This document shows, piece after piece, positions 17,293 to 25,979 of a stretch of DNA of 64,000 nt. Source of the DNA: Klebsiella pneumoniae. Its GTDB lineage: Bacteria; Pseudomonadota; Gammaproteobacteria; Steroidobacterales; Steroidobacteraceae. A model generated the notes under the pieces. It ran no database searches. It had not been told where the DNA came from and saw only the letters and a program-made list of their open reading frames with translations. Location of the stretch: positions 62,001 to 126,000 of the forward strand of contig CAMCBU010000003.1 of assembly GCA_945873095.1 (NCBI GenBank), in the 5' to 3' direction. A program made the position numbers and the translations under genes. The first letter of the stretch is position 1, and each line of letters begins with the position of its first letter.

Positions 17293-18210
17293 ATGAACAT
17301 CACTCGCGCACGCCGGCTTCGCTTCGCCTCGATCGTGGCCGTGGCCTCATCGGCTCTTGCTCTCCAAGTCGTAGCGAGTGATTCGCCTCCGCCCGGAACC
17401 ATGGCGGCGGTCCTTGCCGCATCGACCGCCGCAGATTGGCGCCCACTCGATCCTGAAAAAACGCTCTACCTCGATCTCGAGAGCGGGCGAGTCATCTTCG
17501 AGCTCGCCCCGAATTTCGCGCCCGCGCATCTCGCCAATTTGCGCACCCTGACCCAGGCAGGTTGGTTCGATGGGCTCAGCATCAATCGCGTGCAGGACAA
17601 CTTCGTTACTCAGTGGGGTGACCCTGCGAGCAACAAGCCTTTGGGCGCTGCCAAGGCGAAAATTGCGCCGGAATTCGAGCAGCGGTGGAATCGCAGTTGG
17701 CATATGACTCGCTTGCCTGATGGTGATGTCTACGCGCCGCAGGTGGGCTTCATCGAGGGTTTCGCTGCTGCGTTAGACGAACGCGCCGGCAAGGTCTGGC
17801 TGACGCACTGCTACGGCACGCTGGGTGTCGGGCGCGATACCGCCGCAGATTCCGGGAATGCCGCTGAGTTGTACGCCGTGATCGGCCATGCGCCGAGGCA
17901 ACTCGATCGCAACATCACCGTACTCGGCAGAGCGGTGCGCGGCATGGAGTTGCTGGCGGCATTACCACGCGGCACCTTGCCGTTGGGTTTCTATGCGAAG
18001 GCAGAGGAGCGCATCCCGATCAAGCGCATGCGTTTCGCGATGGACCTTCCGCCTGCCGAGCGTGTACCGATGGAGGTCCTGCGCACCGATACGCCGACTT
18101 TCGCCGCTCTGATCGAGTCGCGACGCAATCGACGCGATGCATGGTATCTGCAGCCTGCCGGCAAGATCGATCTTTGCAGTGTCCCCATCCCGGTGCGAGA
18201 GCGTCTTTGA
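17293..18210 (+). CDS. Exported cyclophilin-type peptidyl-prolyl isomerase
   Basis: A 305-residue protein with a signal peptide ([22 protein letters not shown]). The cyclophilin domain starts about residue 55: [56 protein letters not shown]. This is the usual start with the substrate Arg in [10 protein letters not shown]. The domain carries long insertions, and the C-terminal 60 residues are extra. It probably folds proteins in the periplasm. A divergent version of this type is common in gammaproteobacteria and distinct from PpiA. Confidence 0.85.
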   Translation: MNITRARRLRFASIVAVASSALALQVVASDSPPPGTMAAVLAASTAADWRPLDPEKTLYLDLESGRVIFELAPNFAPAHLANLRTLTQAGWFDGLSINRVQDNFVTQWGDPASNKPLGAAKAKIAPEFEQRWNRSWHMTRLPDGDVYAPQVGFIEGFAAALDERAGKVWLTHCYGTLGVGRDTAADSGNAAELYAVIGHAPRQLDRNITVLGRAVRGMELLAALPRGTLPLGFYAKAEERIPIKRMRFAMDLPPAERVPMEVLRTDTPTFAALIESRRNRRDAWYLQPAGKIDLCSVPIPVRERL

Positions 18211-18223
18211 GCTCGATGGTTGA

Positions 18224-19408
18224 ATGACCCGACAACTACCTCAGACGATCATCATCGGTGCGGGTATTGGTGGGCTCGCTACTGCACTGGCGTTATTGCG
18301 TGCCGGACATCGGGTACGTGTGATCGAACAAAGCACTTCCTTGAGCGAGGTCGGTGCGGGGTTGAGTATCACGCCGAATGCCTCGAAGGCGCTGGCTTAT
18401 CTCGGCTTGGCGGACGAGCTGGCACGAATCGGTAGCACTCCCACCGCCGGCAGCTTGCGCCACTACCGTACGGGCGAAGATCTGGTGACATTGCCACAAG
18501 ATCGTAGTCGAGAGCGTTACGGATATCCGCTGTATCACGTGCATCGCGCCGATCTTCATCAGATTTTGCTCTCCGCCGTGACGGCGCTCGATGTCGACAG
18601 CGTCGTCACTTCCGAAGAGCTCCTCTCCCTCAAAGAAGAGCAAGATCGCGTCTCGATTTTCTGCAAGTCCGGCTGGAGCGAGCAGGCCGATTATGTGATC
18701 GGCGCCGACGGTATCCATTCGCGGGTTCGTGAGCAGTTGTTCGGACCGGATCAACCGAACTTCACCGGGTATGTCGCGTGGCGTGGTTTGATCCCGGGCG
18801 ATCGTGTGTCACCCGATTTACTCGACCCACCGCTTTGCATGACCTTGGGTCCGCGGCGCATGTTGATGCGCTATCCCTTACGGCGCGGAGCGTGGATCAA
18901 TTTCGTGGCGATCGCCAAGCGCGACGCTTGGATGGAAGAAGGTTGGTCCGTCCGCAGCACGCTCGCTGAGTTGTTGACCGAGTTCGCCGATTTCGAGCCG
19001 CGCGTCGTCGATCTGCTGACCCGGACACCACCCGATCGCCTCTATAAATGGGGTCTCTTTGATCGCGACCCGCTGCCGTACTGGACGCGGGGGCGAGTCA
19101 CTTTACTAGGTGATGCCGCTCATGCCATGCCACCGTTTACGGGGCAGGGTGCCGTCATGGCCTTGGAGGATGCGGCTGTGCTTGGCCGTGCAGCGCAGGC
19201 GCGTGGCGCCGATGATATTTTTTTGAAGCGCTATGAGAGTGAGCGTATCGGTAGAGTGACCGACGCCTTGGCAATGTCACGCGCACGGGCAGATCTTTAC
19301 TTTGGCGATGAGCCTGCGGAACAAGTCAAAGCACTCACGGCCGGCATGATGGAACTGCGAACGCTGTATGACTACGATGCCGGAGCGGTCCGTTTCGAGA
19401 CGTTATAG
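18224..19408 (+). CDS. FAD-dependent monooxygenase (salicylate-hydroxylase-like)
   Basis: A 394-residue group A flavoprotein monooxygenase. It has the N-terminal dinucleotide fold [29 protein letters not shown], the DG motif region [14 protein letters not shown], and the FAD ribityl motif [29 protein letters not shown]. Such enzymes hydroxylate aromatic or heteroaromatic acids using NAD(P)H and O2. The substrate cannot be deduced. It converges on, and overlaps by six bases, a zinc alcohol dehydrogenase. Confidence 0.88.
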   Translation: MTRQLPQTIIIGAGIGGLATALALLRAGHRVRVIEQSTSLSEVGAGLSITPNASKALAYLGLADELARIGSTPTAGSLRHYRTGEDLVTLPQDRSRERYGYPLYHVHRADLHQILLSAVTALDVDSVVTSEELLSLKEEQDRVSIFCKSGWSEQADYVIGADGIHSRVREQLFGPDQPNFTGYVAWRGLIPGDRVSPDLLDPPLCMTLGPRRMLMRYPLRRGAWINFVAIAKRDAWMEEGWSVRSTLAELLTEFADFEPRVVDLLTRTPPDRLYKWGLFDRDPLPYWTRGRVTLLGDAAHAMPPFTGQGAVMALEDAAVLGRAAQARGADDIFLKRYESERIGRVTDALAMSRARADLYFGDEPAEQVKALTAGMMELRTLYDYDAGAVRFETL

Positions 19409-20527
19409 CGTCAACGTTTGACGCAAGGTTTCACCGCGCGCCAGGCGATCGAAGCCCTCGTTGATGTCATCGAGCACCAAGGTTTCAGACAATAATCGGT
19501 CTACCGGCAGCTTGCCGGCCTGATACCACTCGATGTATCGCGGAATGTCGCGCGACGGCACGCAACTGCCGAGATAACTGCCTTTGATCGTGCGCTCCTC
19601 GGCGACGATTCCGACCTGTGGTATCGAAAACATCGCTTGCGGATGGGCTAACCCCGCAGTCACCGTCGTGCCGCCGCGGCGCGTGATGCGATAAGCGAGT
19701 TCCATCGCCTTGACGGCGCCGGCCATTTCGAAAGCGAATTCCACGCCACCTGAGGTGAGCGAGCGCACTTTGTCAGCGCATTCCGGATCGGCCGCATTGA
19801 AGGTGTGCGTTGCCCCCAAGTTGCGCGCCATCGCGAGCTTCGATTCCGACAGATCGATCGCAACCAGCGTTGTCGCTGCACGCAAACGTGCGCCGAGTAG
19901 CGCAGCGAGTCCAACACCACCCAAGCCGATCACGGCCACCGTGCGCTCGCTGGGTAGATCGGCCGTGTTGATCACAGCGCCCGTCCCGGTGATCACGGCA
20001 CAACCGAAGACGGCCGCTTCTGCAAAGCCGAGCGAACGATCGACCTTGACCAATGAATTGCGCGCTACGGTGGCATAGTCCGCAAAAGCCGAAACGCCCA
20101 GATGGTGGTTGAGCTCCGTATCGCGTTGCCGCAAGCGACGCGCACCGCTGAGCAAGGTTCCGGCCGTATTGGCGACGAGGCCAGGCTCGCACAGAGCAGG
20201 ACGGCCGGAATGACACGGCTGACAAGTGCCGCAACTCGGTACGAAAGCCGTGACGACATGGTCACCGACGATGAGATCGGTGACCCCCGAGCCGATTTCT
20301 TCGACGACACCTGCGCCTTCGTGGCCGAGCACCATGGGTAGCGGTCGAGGGCGATTACCATCGATCACCGAGAGGTCGGAGTGGCAGAGACCTGCCGCCT
20401 TCATCTTGATGAGCACTTCGCCTGGCCCAGGTGGTGCTAGATCGACATCCGCGATCTCGAGTGGGCGGGATTCGGCATAAGGCGCAGGTGCGCCGGTTCG
20501 AACGAGAATAGCAGCGCGAGTTTTCAT
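19403..20527 (-). CDS. Zinc-dependent alcohol dehydrogenase (class III-like MDR)
   Basis: A 374-residue medium-chain dehydrogenase/reductase. Catalytic zinc ligands are Cys in GLCHSDLSV, His in GHEGAGVVEEIG and a later Cys. The structural zinc cluster CGTCQPCHSGRPALC is complete. The NAD fold is VAVIGLGGVGLAALLGARL. This is the liver-ADH or S-(hydroxymethyl)glutathione dehydrogenase-like layout. It oxidises alcohols to aldehydes; specificity is unknown. Confidence 0.9.
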   Translation of the reverse strand: MKTRAAILVRTGAPAPYAESRPLEIADVDLAPPGPGEVLIKMKAAGLCHSDLSVIDGNRPRPLPMVLGHEGAGVVEEIGSGVTDLIVGDHVVTAFVPSCGTCQPCHSGRPALCEPGLVANTAGTLLSGARRLRQRDTELNHHLGVSAFADYATVARNSLVKVDRSLGFAEAAVFGCAVITGTGAVINTADLPSERTVAVIGLGGVGLAALLGARLRAATTLVAIDLSESKLAMARNLGATHTFNAADPECADKVRSLTSGGVEFAFEMAGAVKAMELAYRITRRGGTTVTAGLAHPQAMFSIPQVGIVAEERTIKGSYLGSCVPSRDIPRYIEWYQAGKLPVDRLLSETLVLDDINEGFDRLARGETLRQTLTL

Positions 20528-20595
20528 ATCCGGACGCTACGCTGTCCGCTCCGGTGCTGGCAACTGTCTGGTCGGCGGGCGACAATGCCGCGGTC

Positions 20596-21048
20596 ATGAG
20601 CACCCGGTCAGCGATTCCGCAGCGCAACGAGTTTCCGTATTTCCGGCCGATGATCACTCGTTGGCTCGATAACGATGCGTACGGACACATCAACAACGTG
20701 GTGTATTACGAATACTTCGACACGACGGTGAATGCGTTCCTCATCGAGGCCACTGGCACCGACACACGCTTGCTCGGGCAGATCGGCATCGTCGCCGAGA
20801 CCGGCTGCGTGTTTCACTCGTCGTTGTCATTTCCGCAGCCGCTCGATATCGGCCTTGGCGTCGAGCGCTTGGGTCGAAGTAGCGTCACTTATCGTCTAGG
20901 CGTGTTTGCCCAAGGCGCTGAGTCAGCCGCCGCTACCGGTAAATTCGTGCATGTGTATGTGGATGCGCTAACGCGCCGTCCAGTGGAGATACCCGCGCTG
21001 ATCCGCGCTATCTTGGAGCCGCTCGGCCGATTCTCAGTCGCGACGTGA
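20596..21048 (+). CDS. Acyl-CoA thioesterase (4HBT hotdog fold)
   Basis: A 150-residue hotdog-fold thioesterase. The active-site segment RWLDNDAYGHINNVVYYEYFDT has the Asp and HxNN pattern of the 4HBT/YbgC group. The core continues with GCVFHSSLSFPQPLDIGLGVERLGRSSVTYRLGVF. The ATG at 20596 was chosen over 20554, which would add a non-conserved N-terminus. The 3' end overlaps the convergent ilvH by 15 bases. Confidence 0.85.
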   Translation: MSTRSAIPQRNEFPYFRPMITRWLDNDAYGHINNVVYYEYFDTTVNAFLIEATGTDTRLLGQIGIVAETGCVFHSSLSFPQPLDIGLGVERLGRSSVTYRLGVFAQGAESAAATGKFVHVYVDALTRRPVEIPALIRAILEPLGRFSVAT

Positions 21049-21537
21049 GCGCTGCGCACGCTCGAGACGGCTGATCCCCAGTGAGCCACTGCGCACCACT
21101 TCGACGATCTCGGCGCCCTTGCCAAGATCGGTAACGAACTGATCGACTTCCTGCTCACTCGCCGTCAGCTCGACGATGAAACCATCGCTAGCCGGATCGA
21201 GCACTCGACCACCGGCGCGAACGACATAACCGCGAACCGCATCAGATTGCTCGAGCCGGACCTTGAGCTTGAGCAGCACGAGTTCGCGCTCGATGTGTTC
21301 GCCTTGCGTCATGTCTTCGACGCTGACCACATCGATCAGCTTGTTGAGCTGATTGATGATCTGCTGCACGACCGAATCTGAGCCGCGCGTCACCAGCGTG
21401 ATGCGTGAGACGGTTGCGTCGTTGGTTGCGGCGACCGACAGCGATTCGATGTTGTAACCGCGCGTGGAAAAAAGACCTGCGACCCGTGTCAGGGCGCCGG
21501 CTTCGTTTTGCAAGTGGATGGCGATGATGTGTCTCAT
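21034..21537 (-). CDS. ilvH: Acetolactate synthase small (regulatory) subunit
   Basis: A 167-residue regulatory subunit that binds valine and activates the large subunit. An N-terminal ACT domain (MRHIIAIHLQNEAGALTRVAGLFSTRGYNIESLSVAAT) and the C-terminal ALS_ss domain (ERELVLLKLKV, then SGSLGISRLER) are both present. Length is normal. Unusually, it is not downstream of the large subunit but divergent from it, with 85 bases between the two starts. Confidence 0.92.
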   Translation of the reverse strand: MRHIIAIHLQNEAGALTRVAGLFSTRGYNIESLSVAATNDATVSRITLVTRGSDSVVQQIINQLNKLIDVVSVEDMTQGEHIERELVLLKLKVRLEQSDAVRGYVVRAGGRVLDPASDGFIVELTASEQEVDQFVTDLGKGAEIVEVVRSGSLGISRLERAQRSRRD

Positions 21538-21556
21538 GGGCGTGTCGTGGAGCATA

Positions 21557-21584
21557 TTGCACGAGGCGGTCAAACTGGTAGTCT
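21557..21584 (+). promoter_or_regulatory. Candidate promoter for ilvB
   Basis: TTGCAC, a 16-base spacer and TAGTCT, with a leader of about 32 bases to the ATG at 21623. It lies in the shared 85-base region between ilvH and ilvB. Confidence 0.4.
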
Positions 21585-21622
21585 GAAAGACCCCCCGCCG
21601 GTTTTTCTCTCGGGTTTTATCT

Positions 21623-23476
21623 ATGTCTGAGTCCACCGCTCCCAAGACCGTCTCCAAGCGCCATCGAAAGGCGGGCACGGTCATGACGGGAGCTGAGATG
21701 ATCGTGCAAGTGCTCGTGGACGAGGGCACCACCGCCGTCTTCGGCTACTCCGGTGGCGCGATCCTGCCGACCTACGATGCAGTCTTTTTGCACAATCAGG
21801 CGCAAGCGGATCAAGGCATCGAGCAGATGCCGCTGATCGTACCGGCGAATGAGCAGGGCGCGGGTTTCATGGCCGCAGGGTATGCCCGTGCCAGCGGGCG
21901 AGTGGGCGTTTGTCTGGTGACCTCCGGTCCCGGTGCGACCAACACCGTCACGCCGGTACGCGATTCGATGGCTGACTCGATCCCGATGCTCGTGATCTGT
22001 GGTCAGGTTCCGACGGCGGCCATCGGCACCGATGCATTCCAGGAAGCGCCGGTCTCGGCCATCATGGGCTCCGTTGCCAAACATGTCTTCCTCGTCACCG
22101 ATCCCGACAAGCTCGAGGCGACGATTCGAACGGCATTCGAGATCGCTCGCACCGGGCGACCGGGCCCAGTCGTGATCGATGTGCCCAAAGACGTGCAGAA
22201 TTGGTCGGGTACTTTCCGTGGCGAGGGGACCTTGCCGGTCCCCGGCTATCGAAAACGGCTCTTTGCCACAACGCACGCCGGTATCGAAGATGATGAAGCA
22301 GCGACGTTCTTTGCGATGCTCCGTGATGCGCAGCGTCCGCTGATCTACGCAGGTGGCGGCGTCATCAACGGAGAGGCATCTAGCGCGTTGACGGAGTTTG
22401 CTGAAACGTTCGGCATCCCGGTCGTGACGACCTTGATGGGCATCGGCGCCTTCGATACCACCCATCGTTTGTCCATGCGCATGCTCGGTATGCACGGCGC
22501 CGCTTTCGCCAACTACGCCGTCGACGATTGCGATCTCTTGCTCGCTCTGGGTTCGCGCTTTGACGATCGTGTTGCGGGCGTGCCCAACAAGTTTGCGCCG
22601 CGCGCCAAAAAAATCGCGCACATCGATATCGATCGCGCCGAGATCAACAAGGTCAAGAGGGTTGACTGGAGTCATGTTGGGCAACTGCCTGAGGCTATCC
22701 GCGCCCTGACGGCGTTCGGTCGAAAAATCGGTTTCGCTGCTGATTACTCGCCGTGGCATCGGGAGCTCGAGCTGCTTCGTACCCGTCACGCCATGAATTA
22801 CGACCGCTCTAGCCCGCTGATTCAGCCTTACTACGTGATCGAAGAAATCAATCGTTTGACGCAAGGGCAGGCGATCATTGCGACCGGTGTGGGGCAACAC
22901 CAGATGTGGGCCGCACAGTATTTCGATTTTTGCCGCCCAAGGTTGTGGTTGACCTCCGGCTCGATGGGCACGATGGGCTTCGGCCTGCCTGCGGCCATCG
23001 GCGCACAATTTGCCGACCCGAAAGCGTTGGTCCTCGATATCGATGGCGATGCATCGATACGAATGAACTTCGGCGACCTCGAGACGGTGACCACCTACAA
23101 CCTACCAGTGAAGGTTGTGGTGTTGAATAATTTTGGCGACGGTATGGTCAAGCAATGGCAGAAGCTGTTCTTCAAAGGCCGACTATCCGCCAGTGACAAG
23201 TCGCTGCATAAAAAAGATTTCGTGAAAGCCGCGCAGGCCGATGGGTTCGAGTTCGCAGTGCGTCTCGATCGCAAGGAAGATGTACCTCGGGTCGTGGAAG
23301 CGTTCATTCGCTATCCCGGCCCCGCCTTCCTCGAAGTCATTATCGATCCCGATGCGGGCGTCTATCCCATGGTGGGCCCTGGTCAATCGTACGATGCCAT
23401 GATCACAGGCGATCACATCGTGGCGCGACATGCGCCGGTGAAGACCGATGCGCCTGGCCCTTCGGAAATGTTCTAA
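21623..23476 (+). CDS. ilvB: Acetolactate synthase large (catalytic) subunit
   Basis: A 617-residue ThDP enzyme of branched-chain amino acid synthesis, forming acetolactate or acetohydroxybutyrate. The ThDP-activating Glu77 lies in VPANEQGAGFMAAGYARASG. GPGATNTVTPVRDSMADS is conserved. The C-terminal ThDP/Mg motif starts DIDGDASIRMNFGDLETV and ends VVVLNN. About 20 basic residues precede the usual N-terminus. ilvH is divergent. The glyoxalase I gene begins directly at its stop (TAA ATG). Confidence 0.93.
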   Translation: MSESTAPKTVSKRHRKAGTVMTGAEMIVQVLVDEGTTAVFGYSGGAILPTYDAVFLHNQAQADQGIEQMPLIVPANEQGAGFMAAGYARASGRVGVCLVTSGPGATNTVTPVRDSMADSIPMLVICGQVPTAAIGTDAFQEAPVSAIMGSVAKHVFLVTDPDKLEATIRTAFEIARTGRPGPVVIDVPKDVQNWSGTFRGEGTLPVPGYRKRLFATTHAGIEDDEAATFFAMLRDAQRPLIYAGGGVINGEASSALTEFAETFGIPVVTTLMGIGAFDTTHRLSMRMLGMHGAAFANYAVDDCDLLLALGSRFDDRVAGVPNKFAPRAKKIAHIDIDRAEINKVKRVDWSHVGQLPEAIRALTAFGRKIGFAADYSPWHRELELLRTRHAMNYDRSSPLIQPYYVIEEINRLTQGQAIIATGVGQHQMWAAQYFDFCRPRLWLTSGSMGTMGFGLPAAIGAQFADPKALVLDIDGDASIRMNFGDLETVTTYNLPVKVVVLNNFGDGMVKQWQKLFFKGRLSASDKSLHKKDFVKAAQADGFEFAVRLDRKEDVPRVVEAFIRYPGPAFLEVIIDPDAGVYPMVGPGQSYDAMITGDHIVARHAPVKTDAPGPSEMF

Positions 23477-23896
23477 ATGAAATACCTGCACACGATGGTG
23501 CGAGTTAGCGATCTCGATCGTTCGTTGGCGTTCTATCGCGATGCACTCGGTCTTGAAGAGATCTCTCGCAAGGACGTGTCGCAGGGGCGCTATACCCTCG
23601 TATTTCTGGCCGCTCCCGGTGATCACGCAGCGCAGGTCGAGTTGACCTTCAACTGGGATCCGGAGAGTTATCAGGGGGGACGCAATTTTGGTCACTTGGC
23701 TTACGGTGTCGAGAACATCTATGCCAGTTGTCAGCGCCTGATGGATCACGGCGTCACCGTTTTGCGTCCGCCGCGCGATGGCCGTATGGCCTTCGTACGC
23801 TCTCCGGACAGCATCTCGATCGAATTGCTACAGCAGGGCCCTGCCTTGCCGCCGGCTGAACCCTGGGCGTCCATGCCCAACAGCGGCACATGGTAA
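23477..23896 (+). CDS. gloA: Lactoylglutathione lyase (glyoxalase I)
   Basis: A 139-residue metalloenzyme that converts the hemithioacetal of methylglyoxal and glutathione to S-lactoylglutathione. All four metal ligands are in place: His5 (YLHTMVRV), Glu55 (QVELTFNW), His73 (FGHLAYGV) and Glu116 (SIELLQ). The DLDRSLAFYRDALGL motif is typical. It sits directly after ilvB, a neighbour with no obvious metabolic link beyond pyruvate and methylglyoxal chemistry. Confidence 0.93.
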   Translation: MKYLHTMVRVSDLDRSLAFYRDALGLEEISRKDVSQGRYTLVFLAAPGDHAAQVELTFNWDPESYQGGRNFGHLAYGVENIYASCQRLMDHGVTVLRPPRDGRMAFVRSPDSISIELLQQGPALPPAEPWASMPNSGTW

Positions 23897-24591
23897 CGAT
23901 GAGCGTGCGACATCTCGCTCGCCTCGGTTTTCTGCCGATGGCTTTGACGCTGATGGCTTTGATGCTGAGCCGCCAAGCATCGGCTGATCCTGCTGCAGAC
24001 GCTTCGGTCGAGTTTCGGGCGGCGTTGGCGGCAGTACCTGACGCACGTCGCGGTGACCGAATCTTTGCAACCTGCGCTGTCTGTCATGGTGTCGATGGCT
24101 CCGGACTGCCGGATGGATCTGTCCCGGTCGTCGGCTCTCAGTACTATCCGGTTTTGCTCAGGCAGCTTGTCGATTATCGCCACGCCGAGCGCTGGGATAT
24201 CCGCATGGAACACGTGTCGCGATTGAAGGTGATGCAGACCCCACAAGACTTGGCGGATGTCGCAGCGCTCATCGCGTCGTTGCAGCCGATGGGTCCGATC
24301 GTACACGGCTCAGGCGAGGCTTTGACGAGTGGCGTGACGGTCTATTTCGAGAGATGCCAAGCTTGCCACGGCGCGACGGGTCAAGGTGATGGCGATCGCG
24401 GCATTGCTCGGCTGGCGGGTCAACACCCGGAGTATTTGCTGCGGCAGTTCATCGATGTGGTCGAGTCGCGTCGTCCGAGACTATCCGAAACCCACACGCC
24501 GCTGATACGCGGGCTAAAGCGAGCCGAGCTCGAGGGTATGGCCGATTACCTATCGCGCACGCGGCGATCGCGAGGGGCTGTTGCTCCGTAA
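23890..24591 (+). CDS. Diheme cytochrome c (c4-like)
   Basis: A 233-residue exported protein with a signal peptide (about 1-33, ending QASA) and two heme-binding motifs, CAVCH and CQACH, each opening a separate class I cytochrome domain. The spacing and GxGLPDGS / GQGDGDRG context resemble cytochrome c4 and other periplasmic electron carriers. The ATG at 23890 overlaps the gloA stop; an in-frame ATG at 23899 is an alternative. Confidence 0.88.
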   Translation: MVTMSVRHLARLGFLPMALTLMALMLSRQASADPAADASVEFRAALAAVPDARRGDRIFATCAVCHGVDGSGLPDGSVPVVGSQYYPVLLRQLVDYRHAERWDIRMEHVSRLKVMQTPQDLADVAALIASLQPMGPIVHGSGEALTSGVTVYFERCQACHGATGQGDGDRGIARLAGQHPEYLLRQFIDVVESRRPRLSETHTPLIRGLKRAELEGMADYLSRTRRSRGAVAP

Positions 24592-25969
24592 GCTCGCACT
24601 GCGCGCATCGGCGCTGGTGCTGCCGTTTCTAGCGGCGTGCGCGACCCCGAGCGCGTATCTCGGTGATTCGATAACCGATATCGATGAAAATCAGGGATAC
24701 CGGCTCGCCAAAGCGGTCACCGCTCGCCCGAAGGATGATCGACTCGTCATCGTCAGTTTGTCCGGTGGAGGGCTTCGCGCTTCGGCAATGGCTTTTGGTC
24801 TGTTCGAGCAGCTAGCTACCGATCGAATCGAGATCGATGGCCGGTCTCGTCGGATGCTCGACGAAGTCGATGTCATTTCGGCTGTCTCAGGTGGTGCGAT
24901 CCCGGCTGCTTATCTCGTCGTGCACGGCGATAAAATCTTCGAGCGATTTCCGCAAGATTTTTTATACCGCGATTTTTCCACCGAGATGCACCGCGAGATT
25001 ATCTTCAATCCGCGCAGCTGGCTCCGGTTGCCATCGCGTCATTTTGACCGAGGCGACTTGTATGCCGAGTATCTCGATAAGAACTTGTTCGATGGCGTCA
25101 AGTATGGCGCTTTGCTCAACCGACCCGATCGCCCTTTTCTAGTCATCAACGCAACGGATATCGGGATCGCAGGACGTTTCGAATTCACTCAAGACACGTT
25201 CGATCTGTTGTGCCTCGATCTAGCCCGATATCCTCTCAGTCGTGCGGTTGCCGCGTCGTCGTCCGTGCCGGCAGTGCTCACACCGATCACGATCCGAAAC
25301 AGCGCCGGTCAGTGTGGTTATCAAATACCAACGTGGGCGCGTCGCGCAGTCGACTCGAGAGATCATAGCTCTCGAGAGCATTTTCGAGCGGCGACGATTT
25401 TGGCTCGTAGCGATTCGCGAACTTATGCGTATCTGCATTTGATGGATGGCGCGCTGAGCGACAATCTCGGGGTGCGCTCGACACTCGATGCACTCACCGA
25501 CGGTGATGATGCGCTGCACTTTCAAAGCATGCTACAACGCAGCGGAATTCGAAAATTGGTTTTCATCACGCTGAACGCCTCGGACACGCAATGGTCGCGC
25601 ATCGCCGGTAGGCGGCGCCCGCCGGATATGATCGACATGTTGAAGCTAGTGGGCACCGTGCCGATGGATCGATATTCAGTCGAGAGCAAAGCGGTGTTGA
25701 AAGAAGCTTTGATTCGCTGGGCTGCGAGGTTGTCGCCGGAAAATCCGGACGATGCGCTGCATTTCATTGATCTGAGTCTCGATAACCTGCGTGACCATTC
25801 GAGATTCAAGGAGGTCACGCAGATCGAAACCACTTTCAGCCTGAAGCGCTCTGCGGTGGACGAGCTGCGCTGTGCCGCCAAACTGCTCCTCAGTGACAAT
25901 CCGGAGTACCAGCGATTGCTCAGCTCGCAGGGCAGCGGAGTCACTGCGCCCGCTGCCTGCTCTTGGTGA
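24581..25969 (+). CDS. Patatin-like phospholipase lipoprotein
   Basis: A 462-residue lipoprotein with lipobox LAAC (Cys20). The patatin domain opens with the oxyanion loop VSLSGGGLRASAMAFGLFEQL. The nucleophile elbow is AVSGGAIPAAY (the usual first Gly of GxSGG is Ala), and the catalytic Asp is in MDGALSDNLGVRS. It likely hydrolyses lipid acyl esters at the outer membrane or in the periplasm. The TTG start overlaps the cytochrome gene by 11 bases and has AGGGG just upstream. Confidence 0.83.
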   Translation: MLRKLALRASALVLPFLAACATPSAYLGDSITDIDENQGYRLAKAVTARPKDDRLVIVSLSGGGLRASAMAFGLFEQLATDRIEIDGRSRRMLDEVDVISAVSGGAIPAAYLVVHGDKIFERFPQDFLYRDFSTEMHREIIFNPRSWLRLPSRHFDRGDLYAEYLDKNLFDGVKYGALLNRPDRPFLVINATDIGIAGRFEFTQDTFDLLCLDLARYPLSRAVAASSSVPAVLTPITIRNSAGQCGYQIPTWARRAVDSRDHSSREHFRAATILARSDSRTYAYLHLMDGALSDNLGVRSTLDALTDGDDALHFQSMLQRSGIRKLVFITLNASDTQWSRIAGRRRPPDMIDMLKLVGTVPMDRYSVESKAVLKEALIRWAARLSPENPDDALHFIDLSLDNLRDHSRFKEVTQIETTFSLKRSAVDELRCAAKLLLSDNPEYQRLLSSQGSGVTAPAACSW

Positions 25970-25979
25970 ATCGCGCGGC

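Noticed and set aside
21617-23008. Long open frame (463 codons) on the strand opposite ilvB
   Set aside because: It mirrors a highly conserved gene in a GC-rich genome, shows no recognisable family or signal, and its composition (many His/Arg/Gln) is typical of an antisense shadow.
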